Assembly: GCA_021205375.1 (NCBI GenBank)
Contig: JAJPXR010000220.1
Location: 5,589-39,145 of the forward strand
DNA from: Clostridiales bacterium
Lineage (GTDB): Bacteria > Bacillota > Clostridia > Oscillospirales > Oscillospiraceae
Direction: 5' to 3'
DNA length: 33,557 nucleotides
Shown here: positions 17,971 to 26,752 of the stretch, piece by piece
Layout of the letters: the number at the start of each line of letters is the position of its first letter
Position numbering within the stretch: position 1 is the first letter of the stretch
Program-made: the position numbers and the translations under genes
Notes under the pieces: generated by a model
What the model saw: only the letters and a program-made list of their open reading frames with translations
What the model was told of the DNA's origin: nothing
Databases searched by the model: none

Positions 17971-18116
17971 TTCTCTCTTCCTCCTGCGCTTTCTACATTA
18001 CCTCCCCCGAAAGGGGGGGAAGTCGTAGTTATTCCAGTTCTTCATGATAGCTGTGCTTTGACGCTCCCTCCATGGGCGTGAAGGGAATCGTGAGCGAGGA
18101 TGGGCCTCACCCGGAC
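17971..18116 (-). promoter_or_regulatory. Structured 5' leader of the glycan operon
   Basis: About 145 bases separate the expected transcription start from the first gene. They contain a CCCCC-GAAA-GGGGG hairpin (18004-18017) close to the ribosome site and an imperfect hairpin around 18060-18100. A long leader suits control by processive antitermination or translation, common for polysaccharide operons, but no known element was recognised. Confidence 0.4.
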
Positions 18117-18122
18117 TCATGC

Positions 18123-18151
18123 ATTGTACCCCTATCGGCTTGTAATGTCAA
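18123..18151 (-). promoter_or_regulatory. Consensus SigA promoter of the glycan operon
   Basis: On the minus strand a perfect TTGACA (18146-18151) and TACAAT (18123-18128) are separated by exactly 17 bases. This is one of the best promoter matches in the window and points at the aminotransferase gene. Confidence 0.85.
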
Positions 18152-18344
18152 TCGACAGATTTGCCATTTTTACACATCGAAGGATGGGGCATTTAGGGGA
18201 AATAAGCAACGGGAGAATCGAGAGCCAAAGGTGAAATTTGTTTACTTCCATTGACGCCAGCGAATGGCAACACCGCACAATTGTAAAGAAACCCTACGCG
18301 GTTTGCCGTATTTGCCAAATGGCGTTTTTCCCTGATGCAGCAAA

Positions 18345-18422
18345 ATGCGACACATGTTGTAAATTGTTGCTTGATGATTAGCACTGAAAGTGATAGAGTG
18401 ACAATGCAACGGATGTCGTGCA
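18345..18422 (+). promoter_or_regulatory. Promoter/operator block, copy 1
   Basis: TTGATG (18371-18376) and TAGAGT (18394-18399) with 17-base spacing form a candidate promoter. It is flanked by two 14-base imperfect dyads, GCGACACATGTTGT (18347-18360) and GCAACGGATGTCGT (18406-18419), which look like versions of one site (RCRAC-nnn-TGTCGY) in opposite orientations. The downstream one would cover the transcription start. Confidence 0.6.
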
Positions 18423-18510
18423 ACAGGTGATGTCCGCATCGACCTGCCCCGCAGAACGGGAAAAATAGGCTTTAACACCGCAGCTTTCCGTTCAAAATGC
18501 GGAGAAAATC

Positions 18511-18588
18511 ATGCGACACATGTTGTGATTTGGTGCTTGATGATTAGCAGAAAACGTGGTAGAGTGACAATACGACGAATGTCGTACA
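18511..18588 (+). promoter_or_regulatory. Promoter/operator block, copy 2 (direct repeat of copy 1)
   Basis: This is a direct repeat of 18345-18422 at a 166-base offset, about 85% identical by eye. TTGATG (18537-18542), 17 bases and TAGAGT (18560-18565) are conserved exactly. So are both dyads: GCGACACATGTTGT (18513-18526) and ACGACGAATGTCGT (18572-18585). It lies directly upstream of the exporter genes. The 18152-18344 stretch before the two blocks shows no gene. Confidence 0.65.
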
Positions 18589-18642
18589 CAGAATCTGATA
18601 GGATTCAGGCAACACATTCATTCAGTGACAGGAGGAATTTCT

Positions 18643-20439
18643 ATGATTCATATTTTCAGTAATATGAAGACAAAAGACCGGTGGCTGGCACTTTTATGCG
18701 TGCTGCTGGTCTGTGGTCAGGTGTACTTCGACCTGCGTCTGCCGGACTACACGGCAGAGATCACGGTGCTCATCAGCAGCGAGGTCACGGATTTGTCGCA
18801 ATACTTCGTTGCAGGTGGAAATATGTTGGGCTGTGCCCTGTGTAGCGCCCTGTTGACGGTGGTGGTCGGCTATCTGGCGGCCATGATCGCAGCGGACTTC
18901 TCCTTTGATGTCCGGGCGAAGCTGTTCAACAAGGTCGCGGCTATGGGCAGCGGTGAGATCAAGCAGTTCTCCACTGCCAGCCTGATCACCCGTACCACCA
19001 ACGACATCACCCAGATTCAGATGATCATCGCTATGGGCCTGCAAATGATGCTCCGCGCCCCCATCATGGCGATTTGGGCCATCATTAAAATTGTCGGCAA
19101 GAGCTGGCAGCTCTCCGCAGTGGTGGCCGCTGCCGTGGTCATTGTGGTAAGTGCAATGGTCATCCTGCTGGCGATCATGATTCCCAAGTTCCGCATTGTC
19201 CAGCGGCAAATTGATGATGTGAACCGCCTCACAGACGAGAATCTGAGCGGCATCCGGGTCGTCCGGGCCTTCAATGCCGAACAGTATCAGGAGGACAAAT
19301 TCGAAACGGCCAACAACAACCTGATGCGGACCCAGTTGTTCACCGGCAGGGGAATGGCGGTGCTTTCTCCCATTATGATGTTCGTTCAGAGCAGTGTGAG
19401 CGTCGCCATCTATTATGTGGGCGCCTGGCTCATCAACGCCATCAACATCCCTCTGAACGGCACCACGGAGGAAATCATGGCTGCCGCCTCTGAGCGCTCG
19501 GTGATGCTGGGCGAGGTCGTTTCCTTTAGCTCCTACGCTCTGTATGTCATCATGTCCTTTGTCATGCTGCTGATGATCTTCATGATGCTGCCTCGTGCGC
19601 AGGTGTCCGCGAACCGTATCAACGAGGTCATCGACTGCGACATCGCCGTGCGGGAGGGGACGGAGACGACCGCTGAGGAAACCGGGAGCATCGAATTCCG
19701 GGACGTGTCCTTCCATTACCCCGACGCCTCTGAGGACTGCCTGAAGCACATCTCCTTCTCGGCAAAGAAGGGCGAAACCGTGGCCTTTATCGGCGCCACC
19801 GGTTCCGGCAAGTCCACTCTGGCCGGTCTCGTCGCAAGGCTCTATGATGCGACAGACGGAACCGTTTTGCTGGACGGCAAGGACGTTTCCAGCTACAGTT
19901 TTGAGACCCTTTACGACAAAATCGGCTACATTCCCCAGAAGGCGACGCTGTTTGCCAACACCGTGGAGGGCAACGTCACCTTCGGCAAGAGTGGGCACAC
20001 GCTGACAGACGCCGACGTGGACGACGCCCTGGACATCGCCCAGGCCACAGAGTTCGTTCAGACGATGGACGGCGGAAAGGACGGCTGGATCGCCCAGAGC
20101 GGCTCCAACGTCTCCGGCGGCCAGAAGCAGCGGCTGTCGATTGCAAGAGCCATCGCCAGAAAGCCGGAAATCCTGATTTTCGACGACTCCTTCTCGGCGC
20201 TGGACTACAAGACCGACCGCATTTTGCGGCAGCGAATTAAGACAGATTTGCAGGGGACGACCTGCCTGATCGTGGCGCAGCGCATCGGCACCATCCGCAA
20301 TGCGGACAAGATCGTGGTGCTGGACAACGGCGCAGTCGCCGGGATCGGTACCCACGAGGAATTGATGGAGACCTGCCCTGTCTACCAGCAGATCGCCCTG
20401 TCGCAGCTCTCAGAAGAAGAGCTTGCGGCGAATGCGTAA
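18643..20439 (+). CDS. ABC exporter half-transporter with degenerate ATP site (heterodimer subunit 1)
   Basis: The 598-residue protein starts at the ATG at 18643, which has GGAGGAATTTCT in front; an upstream GTG has no site. An N-terminal six-helix exporter domain is followed by an ATPase domain with Walker A GATGSGKST (from residue 384) and signature VSGGQKQR. Walker B is followed by D instead of catalytic E (IFDDSFSALD), and the switch histidine is replaced by Q (IVAQR). These two changes are the mark of the non-catalytic subunit of heterodimeric exporters of the YheI/YheH, LmrCD and TM287/288 type, which expel drugs or peptides. The partner follows 15 bases later. No regulator gene lies beside it, but the duplicated operator block upstream implies tight control. 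Confidence 0.9.
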   Translation: MIHIFSNMKTKDRWLALLCVLLVCGQVYFDLRLPDYTAEITVLISSEVTDLSQYFVAGGNMLGCALCSALLTVVVGYLAAMIAADFSFDVRAKLFNKVAAMGSGEIKQFSTASLITRTTNDITQIQMIIAMGLQMMLRAPIMAIWAIIKIVGKSWQLSAVVAAAVVIVVSAMVILLAIMIPKFRIVQRQIDDVNRLTDENLSGIRVVRAFNAEQYQEDKFETANNNLMRTQLFTGRGMAVLSPIMMFVQSSVSVAIYYVGAWLINAINIPLNGTTEEIMAAASERSVMLGEVVSFSSYALYVIMSFVMLLMIFMMLPRAQVSANRINEVIDCDIAVREGTETTAEETGSIEFRDVSFHYPDASEDCLKHISFSAKKGETVAFIGATGSGKSTLAGLVARLYDATDGTVLLDGKDVSSYSFETLYDKIGYIPQKATLFANTVEGNVTFGKSGHTLTDADVDDALDIAQATEFVQTMDGGKDGWIAQSGSNVSGGQKQRLSIARAIARKPEILIFDDSFSALDYKTDRILRQRIKTDLQGTTCLIVAQRIGTIRNADKIVVLDNGAVAGIGTHEELMETCPVYQQIALSQLSEEELAANA

Positions 20440-20454
20440 GGAGGTGCGTCTATT

Positions 20455-22308
20455 ATGGCAGAAAACAATCAAAACAGACCTTCCGCCCGAACTGGCGCTC
20501 CCATGAGAAGAGGCCCGATGGGTCGCGGTCCTATGGGCGGCGGAGGCGGCAAAGCGAAGGATATGAAGGGCGCGCTGCTGAGCCTGCTTTCCTATTGCAG
20601 AAGTCAGGTGGGCATCATCGTTCTGGCGCTGGTGCTGGCAGCCGTTGGCGCAGTCTTTACCATCATTGGCCCGAACCAACTCAGTCGGCTGACAGATTAT
20701 ATTTATGATGGCCTTTCCAGTGAAATTGATATGGCTGGCGTCCGAAGCGTGGCGCTGTTGCTGCTGGGCATCTATCTGGCCAGCGCAGTCTGTAGCTTTG
20801 TCCAGCACTTCATCATGCAGACCGTGACCCAGCGGACGGCCAAACGGCTCCGCGGGGACATCGACACCAAAATCAACCGTCTGCCGCTGAAATTCTTCTC
20901 CGGCAACGCCGCAGGCGACGTGCTCTCCCGTATGACCAACGATGTGGATATGATCGGGCAGGCTATGTCCAACAGCCTTTCCAACCTGGTCACGGCAGTC
21001 GCACAGTTTATCGGCTGTCTCATCATGATGTACTACACAGACTGGGTGCTGGCGACCACCACGGTTCTGGCAACCCTCATCGGCCTGGTGCTGATGGTGG
21101 TCATCATGAGCCACTCCCAGAAATACTTCAACGCTCGTCAGGAAAGCCTGGGCACCCTGAATGGCTACATCGAGGAAATGTACGCAGGCCACGACGTCAT
21201 CCGCATCCTGAACGCAGAGGACGAGGTGCGGGATACCTTCTCCTCCCTGAACCAGGCGGTCAAGACTGCAAACTTCCGCTCCCAGTTCCTGTCCGGTCTG
21301 ATGCAGCCCCTGATGACCTTCGTCGGCAACCTGGGCTATGTGTCGGTCTGTGTGGTCGGCGCCTGGCAGATCATCAACGGCAACATCACCTTTGGCGTCA
21401 TCACCGCGTTCCTGATTTACACCCGTCTGTTCGAGTCCCCGCTGCGGCAAATCTCTCAGGCCATGACCCAGGTGCAGTCCTGCGCGGCCGCGTCCGAGCG
21501 TGTCTTTGAGTTCCTGGCCGAGGATGAGATGGAAGACGAGTCCGACAAGGTGCAGCGCATTGAGAACGTCCACGGCGAGGTGGAGTTCCGCCATGTGAAG
21601 TTCGCCTATCCCAACGCGCCGGAGAAGGAAATCATCCACGATTTCAGCGTCAAGGTGCAGCCGGGGCAAAAGGTGGCCATCGTCGGCCCCACCGGCGCAG
21701 GCAAGACCACCATGGTCAATCTGCTGATGCGGTTCTTTGAGCCGACGGGCGGCACGATTCTGATTGACGGCGTCCCGACCACCGACATTCCCAGAAGCAA
21801 CGTTCACAGCCAGTTCGGCATGGTCTTGCAGGACACATGGCTGTTCGAGGGGACGGTTCGGGAGAACCTGCTCTACAACACCGAAGGCGCTACAGAGGAG
21901 CAGATGATTGAGGCCTGCAAGGCCTGCGGCATCCACAACTTTATTCAGGCGCTGCCCAAGGGCTATGACACCGTCCTGACTGACAACACCTCCATCTCCG
22001 CCGGGCAGAAGCAGCTGATGACCATCGCCAGAGCCATGATTCAGAACAGCCCCATGCTGATTTTGGACGAGGCCACCTCCAGCGTAGACACCAAGACCGA
22101 AATGCTGACCCAGCAGGCCATGGATAAGCTGACGAACAAGCGCACCAGCTTCGTCATCGCCCACCGGCTGTCCACCATCAAAAACGCCGACATCATCCTG
22201 GTCATGCGGGACGGCGACATCGTGGAGCAGGGCAACCACGAGGAGCTGTTGAAGCAAAACGGCTTCTATGCGGAGCTGTATAACAGCCAGTTCGAGGAAG
22301 CGTCCTGA
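20455..22308 (+). CDS. ABC exporter half-transporter with catalytic ATP site (heterodimer subunit 2)
   Basis: The 617-residue protein has a flexible Gly/Arg-rich N-terminus (RRGPMGRGPMGGGGG), six membrane helices and an ATPase domain with GPTGAGKTT, LILDEATSSVD (intact catalytic glutamate) and IAHRLSTI (intact switch histidine). Its signature is ISAGQ rather than LSGGQ. In heterodimers this altered signature faces the degenerate Walker motifs of the partner, so the two proteins complement each other exactly as expected for one inactive and one active ATP site. GGAGGTGCG precedes the ATG, and the operon ends at a terminator 60 bases downstream. Likely multidrug or peptide exporter; substrate unknown. 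Confidence 0.92.
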   Translation: MAENNQNRPSARTGAPMRRGPMGRGPMGGGGGKAKDMKGALLSLLSYCRSQVGIIVLALVLAAVGAVFTIIGPNQLSRLTDYIYDGLSSEIDMAGVRSVALLLLGIYLASAVCSFVQHFIMQTVTQRTAKRLRGDIDTKINRLPLKFFSGNAAGDVLSRMTNDVDMIGQAMSNSLSNLVTAVAQFIGCLIMMYYTDWVLATTTVLATLIGLVLMVVIMSHSQKYFNARQESLGTLNGYIEEMYAGHDVIRILNAEDEVRDTFSSLNQAVKTANFRSQFLSGLMQPLMTFVGNLGYVSVCVVGAWQIINGNITFGVITAFLIYTRLFESPLRQISQAMTQVQSCAAASERVFEFLAEDEMEDESDKVQRIENVHGEVEFRHVKFAYPNAPEKEIIHDFSVKVQPGQKVAIVGPTGAGKTTMVNLLMRFFEPTGGTILIDGVPTTDIPRSNVHSQFGMVLQDTWLFEGTVRENLLYNTEGATEEQMIEACKACGIHNFIQALPKGYDTVLTDNTSISAGQKQLMTIARAMIQNSPMLILDEATSSVDTKTEMLTQQAMDKLTNKRTSFVIAHRLSTIKNADIILVMRDGDIVEQGNHEELLKQNGFYAELYNSQFEEAS

Positions 22309-22325
22309 CAGAATACCGAAAGGGA

Positions 22326-22359
22326 GGGGCAACGCCCCGAAGTGTCGCTTGACGGCAAA
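22326..22359 (+). repeat. Dispersed short repeat, copy A
   Basis: A GGGGC-AAC-GCCCC hairpin (22326-22338) is followed by a 21-base core (22339-22359, GAAGTGTCGCTTGACGGCAA plus A) that recurs with one difference at 32916-32936. The core can fold as TGTCG-CTTGA-CGGCA. Confidence 0.55.
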
Positions 22360-22369
22360 CCTTAGTTTG

Positions 22370-22420
22370 AACGAAAAAACTGCCGACTCTGAGTTATCTT
22401 CGGAGCCGGCAGTTTTCGTT
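22370..22420 (+). terminator. Intrinsic terminator of the ABC exporter operon
   Basis: AACGAAAA(AA)CTGCCG (22370-22385) pairs with CGGCAGTTTTCGTT (22407-22420), with a partly paired loop and the T-run on the 3' arm. It sits about 60 bases past the second exporter stop. Confidence 0.8.
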
Positions 22421-22484
22421 GCTCAGTCTGAGCAGTCAAACCGGAATTTGAGACAGGCATAGGGTCGAAATGCCGCGCTGTCGC

Positions 22485-22519
22485 AAAAAAAATGGCCTTT
22501 GCCCTGGGGCAAAGACCAT
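22485..22519 (-). terminator. Intrinsic terminator of the opp operon
   Basis: A stem of about 13 bp with one mismatch (22492-22504 with 22507-22519) closes a two-base loop and is followed on the minus strand by eight T residues (22485-22492). It lies about 40 bases past the last gene of the opp operon and faces the exporter operon terminator. Confidence 0.88.
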
Positions 22520-22561
22520 CTTAGGAACTTTTTTATTGACTGTCGGACAAGTCCGCTTCGG

Positions 22562-22855
22562 TCATGTCCAGGCCATCACCATCAGCAAAATCAGCAGACC
22601 CAGGCCCACCACGTACACCAGACCGATGCACAGGGCGGCGCCCAGCGCGCCCAGCACATAGCTCCGCCGCTCCCGGGGGGACATAGACTGCTCTTCCCAG
22701 GGCCGCTCCTTCGTTGGAGGCTGGTCGGGTCGCCGCTCCCGGCGGAGCGAAGAGGGCAGATGCCCGAACAGGGAGGGACGGGTGACATCGCTCATATCTG
22801 CGATGGTGCGGCCGTCGTCCACGCCCTCCCAGAAGCCGCTTTTCCGCCTGCTCAT
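22562..22855 (-). CDS. Small single-span membrane protein, last gene of the opp operon
   Basis: The 97-residue protein has a basic, proline-rich soluble N-terminal part and one strongly hydrophobic segment at the C-terminus (about 67-94, [21 protein letters not shown]). Its ATG overlaps the TGA of oppF (ATGA) and it is followed directly by the operon terminator, so it is co-translated with the importer. I do not recognise a family. Membrane anchoring and operon position suggest an accessory factor of the transporter, but this is a guess. Confidence 0.7.
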   Translation of the reverse strand: MSRRKSGFWEGVDDGRTIADMSDVTRPSLFGHLPSSLRRERRPDQPPTKERPWEEQSMSPRERRSYVLGALGAALCIGLVYVVGLGLLILLMVMAWT

Positions 22856-24000
22856 TCGTCGTAAAGGTGGCAGACCACAAAGTGGCCCGGCTCGACCTCC
22901 CGCTGGATGGGAGCCTCCCGCTTACACCGCTCCGTGCAGTTGGCGCAGCGGGTGTGGAACTTGCAGCCGGAGGGGGGATTGGCGGGAGAGGGGATGGAAC
23001 CTTCCAGCACGATCCGGTTCATTTTCACAGTGGGGTCAGGGATGGGAATGGCGGAAAACAGCGCCCTGGTGTAGGGGTGCAGGGGGTTGCGGAAGATATC
23101 CTCCGTGTCGCCGTACTCCACCAGATTGCCCAGGTACATGACGCCCACGGAATCGGAGATGTGCTCCACCACGGACAGGTCGTGGGAGATGAACAGATAG
23201 GTCAGTTGACGCTCCTCCTGGAGCTTTTTCAGCAGGTTGATGATCTGCGCCTGAATGGACACATCCAGGGCGGAGACCGGCTCGTCGCAGACCACGAACT
23301 CCGGGTTCAGCGCCAGGGCGCGGGCGATACAGATACGCTGCCGCTGGCCGCCGGAGAACTCATGGGGATACCGGTCCTTGTGGAAGGGCTGGAGGCCGCA
23401 CTCGTCCATGACCTGGTCGATGTAGTCGTCGAACTGGTCCTTTGGCACCAGGTTATGTTCCCGGACGGCCTCGCCGATGATCTCGCTGACGGGCATCCGG
23501 GGGGACAGGCTGGAGAAGGGGTCCTGGAAGATGATCTGCATCTTGGTCCGCATGGGCCGCATCTCCTGGGGGGACAAGTCGTAGACCTCCTGGCCGTTGA
23601 AGAGGACCTGACCGCCGGTCTTTGGCCCGGCCAGCCGGAGGATGGTCCGCCCGGTGGTGGTCTTGCCGCAGCCGGACTCCCCCACCAGACCCATGGTGGT
23701 GCCCCGCTTCAGGTTGAAGGTGACGCCGTCCACGGCCTTGACGTGGCCTACCACGTGGGAGACCATGCCGCCCTTGATGGGGAAATATTTTTTCAGGTTG
23801 TTGACCATCAGGATGTACTGAGGGTCGTAGACCACCGGCTCATAGTCCGGTTCCCTGTCGTTCTTCAGGTCGCCCGGCTGCTGGGAAATGCCCTCTGAAA
23901 CGCGCTCTACTCGCTTCTCATGCTCCTCCTGCATCCGGTTCGGGTCTTTTTCGGGATGATTCCGGCCAGCACCCTGGCCCAGACCGCTCCATATTGCCAT
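22852..24000 (-). CDS. oppF: Oligopeptide ABC transporter ATPase OppF
   Basis: The 382-residue ATPase has Walker [13 protein letters not shown], signature LSGGQ-type ([15 protein letters not shown]), Walker [12 protein letters not shown] and switch [11 protein letters not shown]. The C-terminal oligopeptide-transporter region carries a cysteine cluster ([14 protein letters not shown]). It is about 50 residues longer than usual at the N-terminus, with a charged tail before the first strand. With OppD it powers peptide import through OppB/OppC from the cytoplasmic face. Its ATG overlaps the oppD stop by one base (TAATG). Confidence 0.92.
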   Translation of the reverse strand: MAIWSGLGQGAGRNHPEKDPNRMQEEHEKRVERVSEGISQQPGDLKNDREPDYEPVVYDPQYILMVNNLKKYFPIKGGMVSHVVGHVKAVDGVTFNLKRGTTMGLVGESGCGKTTTGRTILRLAGPKTGGQVLFNGQEVYDLSPQEMRPMRTKMQIIFQDPFSSLSPRMPVSEIIGEAVREHNLVPKDQFDDYIDQVMDECGLQPFHKDRYPHEFSGGQRQRICIARALALNPEFVVCDEPVSALDVSIQAQIINLLKKLQEERQLTYLFISHDLSVVEHISDSVGVMYLGNLVEYGDTEDIFRNPLHPYTRALFSAIPIPDPTVKMNRIVLEGSIPSPANPPSGCKFHTRCANCTERCKREAPIQREVEPGHFVVCHLYDE

Positions 24001-25154
24001 TACGCCTCGCCTCCCTCTTTTTTGTCATAATAGCGATAACAACTGACCTTGTGGGTGGGGGACAGACTGATCTCGCAGGGATAGGCCCCGTTGCAGCCCT
24101 CTACGCACATCTCGCAGCGGTCCTTGAAGTAGCAGTAGTCAGGCATATTGATGGGGTTGGGGACCTTGCCGGGGATGGAATACAGCTCGTCCACCTGCTT
24201 GCCCACCACGGGCTTGGAGGCCATCAGGCCGATGGTGTAGGGGTGGGCAGGATGGGCGAAAATCTCCTCGGCGGTGCCCTTTTCCACGATGCGCCCGGAA
24301 TACATGACCACCACGTAGTCTGCCATCTCCGCAATGACGCCCAGGTCGTGGGTGATGAACATGATGGAGGAGTTGATTTTGTCCTTCAAATGCCGCAGCA
24401 GGTCGAGGATCTGGGCCTGAATGGTCACATCCAGGGCGGTGGTCGGCTCGTCCGCGATGATGACCTTGGGGTTGCAGGCCAGGGCCATGGCGATCATGAC
24501 ACGCTGGCGCATACCGCCGGACAGCTCGTGGGGATACATCTTGTATACGCCCTCGCTGTTGGCGATGCCCACCATTTCCAGCAGCTCAATGGCACGGGCC
24601 TTGACATTCTCTTTGCTCATCCCGTTGCCGTCGTGGAGGGCAATGACCTCGTCCAACTGGGCGCCGATCTTAAAGACCGGGTTCAGGGAGGTCATCGGCT
24701 CCTGAAAAATCATGGAAATATAGTTGCCCCGGAGCGGCTGCATCTTTTCCTCTGGGGTCTTGGCGATGTCGTAAGCCTTGTCCCCCAGGTTCAGGCGAAT
24801 TTCGCCCTCCACGATTTGGCCCTGGGGCCGCTGGAGGAGCTGCATCAGGGACAGGCTGGTCACCGACTTGCCGCAGCCGGACTCGCCTACGATGCCCACT
24901 GTCTTGCCGATGGGGACCTCAAACGTGACGCCGTCCACGCTCTTGACGGTGCCCGCATCCGTGAAAAAGCAGGTGTGCAGGTTGTCGAACTCTACCGCGT
25001 TGGCGGGGTCGTGCATGGTGGTCAGATATTCGGACTCGGGAACGTGCTTGCGCTTGCGCTTTTTCTCCAGCTCCTGGGTGATTTTCCGGTTTTCCTTGGA
25101 GATGCGCCGGGATTCTTTCGCAGAAAGATAGCCTTCCGCTTGCTTTTTTGCCAT
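24000..25154 (-). CDS. oppD: Oligopeptide ABC transporter ATPase OppD
   Basis: The 384-residue ATPase has Walker [13 protein letters not shown], signature [15 protein letters not shown], Walker [13 protein letters not shown] and switch [11 protein letters not shown]. The C-terminal Cys motif ([14 protein letters not shown]) is typical of OppD/DppD. A lysine/arginine-rich N-terminal extension of about 45 residues precedes the ATPase domain. It is the partner of OppF, starts 15 bases after oppC, and is placed as in standard opp operons. Confidence 0.92.
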   Translation of the reverse strand: MAKKQAEGYLSAKESRRISKENRKITQELEKKRKRKHVPESEYLTTMHDPANAVEFDNLHTCFFTDAGTVKSVDGVTFEVPIGKTVGIVGESGCGKSVTSLSLMQLLQRPQGQIVEGEIRLNLGDKAYDIAKTPEEKMQPLRGNYISMIFQEPMTSLNPVFKIGAQLDEVIALHDGNGMSKENVKARAIELLEMVGIANSEGVYKMYPHELSGGMRQRVMIAMALACNPKVIIADEPTTALDVTIQAQILDLLRHLKDKINSSIMFITHDLGVIAEMADYVVVMYSGRIVEKGTAEEIFAHPAHPYTIGLMASKPVVGKQVDELYSIPGKVPNPINMPDYCYFKDRCEMCVEGCNGAYPCEISLSPTHKVSCYRYYDKKEGGEA

Positions 25155-25169
25155 TCTCGTCTACCTCCC

Positions 25170-26735
25170 TTAGCGTTTCATCTTGGGGTCAAATGCGTCC
25201 CGCAGACCGTCGCCCACAAAGTTGAAGCCCAGCACGGTGATGAGCAGGCAGACGCCCGCCGGGATCCAGATGAACCAGTAATTGGTCATCACATAGGTGC
25301 TGTTGACATCGTTGATGATGTTACCCCAGGAGGCGAAGGGGAACTTGACGCCCAGGCCCAGGAAGGACAGGGTGGCCTCGGTGATAATGGTGCTGCCCAG
25401 CATCATGGTGCAGGAGACGATGAGCTGAGGCATGACGTTGGGGATCAGGTGCCGGAAGATCCGGCGGGAGGTACGGATACCGCAGGCTTCGGTGGCCATC
25501 ATGAACTCCTGTTCCCGGAGGGAGAGGATCTGTCCCCGGACCAGCCGGGCGATGGAGGGCCAGCTCAGGAAGCCCAGCAGCAGCATCAGGAAGAGCATCC
25601 GGATCTGGGGGTCCACGTTCATGGCGTCCATGGCCGCGCCCAGAATGATCATCAGCGGAGTGGAGGGGATGCAGTAGAACACATCCACGATGCGCATGAT
25701 CAGGTTGTCCACCCAGCCGCCGAAATACCCGGAGAGACCGCCCAGCAGGATGCCCAGCACCCCGGCGATCAAAACCACGATGAAGCCAATGACCAAGGAC
25801 ACCCGTCCTCCGTACATCAGGCGGGTCAGCATATCCATGCCGTTCCGGTCGGTCCCCAGCCAGTGGGCCATGGAGGGAGAAGCGTAGGCGTCGTATACGT
25901 AGGTCTCCGTCTCCTGGTTGACCGTCCAACTGTTGGTGTAAGGCTCATACTCCACCTCGTAGCTGTAGGTCTCCCCGTCGCTGCCGGTAAAGACGAACTC
26001 GCTCTCGTCGTTCTCGATGCACGCCTGGAGTTCTTCCTTGAAGAGCCGGCTGAGGGTGTCGCTGCTCTCTGTGGCGGTGACCACAAAGCGGCTGATATAG
26101 CCCAAAATCGCCCCGTCCTGGCCGATATTGCCGTCCTCGTCCATGGTATAGGTCGCGCCGTCGGCCTCAAAGGTGGTCTCGCCCGCGAAATAGGCCAGCA
26201 GCGCCTGATACTTGACGTTGAAGCTCAGGGAGCCGCTCTCCACGCTGATGATGTCCTTGGAGGCCATCGCCACCAGCACACCGTTTGAGTAGACCGAATA
26301 GAAGGCGTCGCCTTCGCACACGGCATCGTAGGTGACGTCCTTGTAATCGAAGCTGAAATCCTCTGTACCGTCGGTCTTGTTGTAGCCCAGCAGGAAATAG
26401 GCCTGGACCGTGGTGCTGAACTCCTGACCGTCCGCCACCGTATAGCGGAAATCGTCGTTCTGGACGACACCGGCGTACTGCTTGGTCTGGAGCTGGTAGG
26501 TGTAGAACTGCTGGTTCTCGTCGTAGGGGCTAAACCAGCCGCCCACGAAGGAGAACAGGAACATGGCAATCAGCATGATCAGGCCCACCATCGCCAGCCG
26601 GTTCCGGAAGAACCGCTTGGCGACCATAGCGCCGGGGGTCAGCACCTTGACCCGGCGGTCATCGTTCAGGGAGTACTGCTCCTCCTGAGGGGGAGGGGCT
26701 GCGTTTTTACGTTCTTCTCTCTTGTTTTCGCTCAT
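25170..26735 (-). CDS. oppC: Oligopeptide ABC transporter permease OppC with a large extracytoplasmic insert
   Basis: The 521-residue protein starts at the ATG at 26735, which has GGAGGAGGAAACC in front; the frame extends upstream but without a site. It is about 200 residues longer than ordinary OppC (~300). The N-terminus is cytoplasmic, and TM1 lies at 47-65. An acidic, aromatic and glycine-rich segment follows (about 71-290), then the familiar HWLGTDRNGMDMLTRLMYGGRVSL motif. The five-helix permease core has the EAA loop (EACGIRTSRRIFRHLIPN). The insert is on the outer side, where the binding protein docks. It reads through in frame with no decay, so it is a real domain, not an assembly join. 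Confidence 0.92.
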   Translation of the reverse strand: MSENKREERKNAAPPPQEEQYSLNDDRRVKVLTPGAMVAKRFFRNRLAMVGLIMLIAMFLFSFVGGWFSPYDENQQFYTYQLQTKQYAGVVQNDDFRYTVADGQEFSTTVQAYFLLGYNKTDGTEDFSFDYKDVTYDAVCEGDAFYSVYSNGVLVAMASKDIISVESGSLSFNVKYQALLAYFAGETTFEADGATYTMDEDGNIGQDGAILGYISRFVVTATESSDTLSRLFKEELQACIENDESEFVFTGSDGETYSYEVEYEPYTNSWTVNQETETYVYDAYASPSMAHWLGTDRNGMDMLTRLMYGGRVSLVIGFIVVLIAGVLGILLGGLSGYFGGWVDNLIMRIVDVFYCIPSTPLMIILGAAMDAMNVDPQIRMLFLMLLLGFLSWPSIARLVRGQILSLREQEFMMATEACGIRTSRRIFRHLIPNVMPQLIVSCTMMLGSTIITEATLSFLGLGVKFPFASWGNIINDVNSTYVMTNYWFIWIPAGVCLLITVLGFNFVGDGLRDAFDPKMKR

Positions 26736-26752
26736 GGTTTCCTCCTCCTCTC

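Noticed and set aside
17990-18010. Start-stop pair (ATGTAG behind GGGGGAGGTA) in the glycan leader
   Set aside because: The purine run is only two bases from the ATG, too close for a normal ribosome site, so a start-stop regulatory element is not supported.
18193-18478. Short minus frames (76 and 78 codons) in the region upstream of the exporter
   Set aside because: They overlap the repeated promoter block, lack ribosome sites and resemble no protein.
18345-18588. CRISPR-like array
   Set aside because: Only two copies, about 78 bases long and 166 apart, with promoter boxes inside; this is a duplicated regulatory block.
18694-20355. Long antisense frame (553 codons) opposite the first exporter gene
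   Set aside because: It lies fully opposite a clear ABC transporter gene and has the His/Asp/Gly-rich composition of antisense frames in GC-rich genes.
20410-22332. Minus-strand frame (640 codons) opposite the second exporter gene
   Set aside because: It is antisense to a gene with all ABC motifs and has no recognisable domain.
23994-26288. Long plus-strand frame (764 codons) opposite oppD and oppC
   Set aside because: It is the mirror of two well-supported genes; composition is that of antisense coding.
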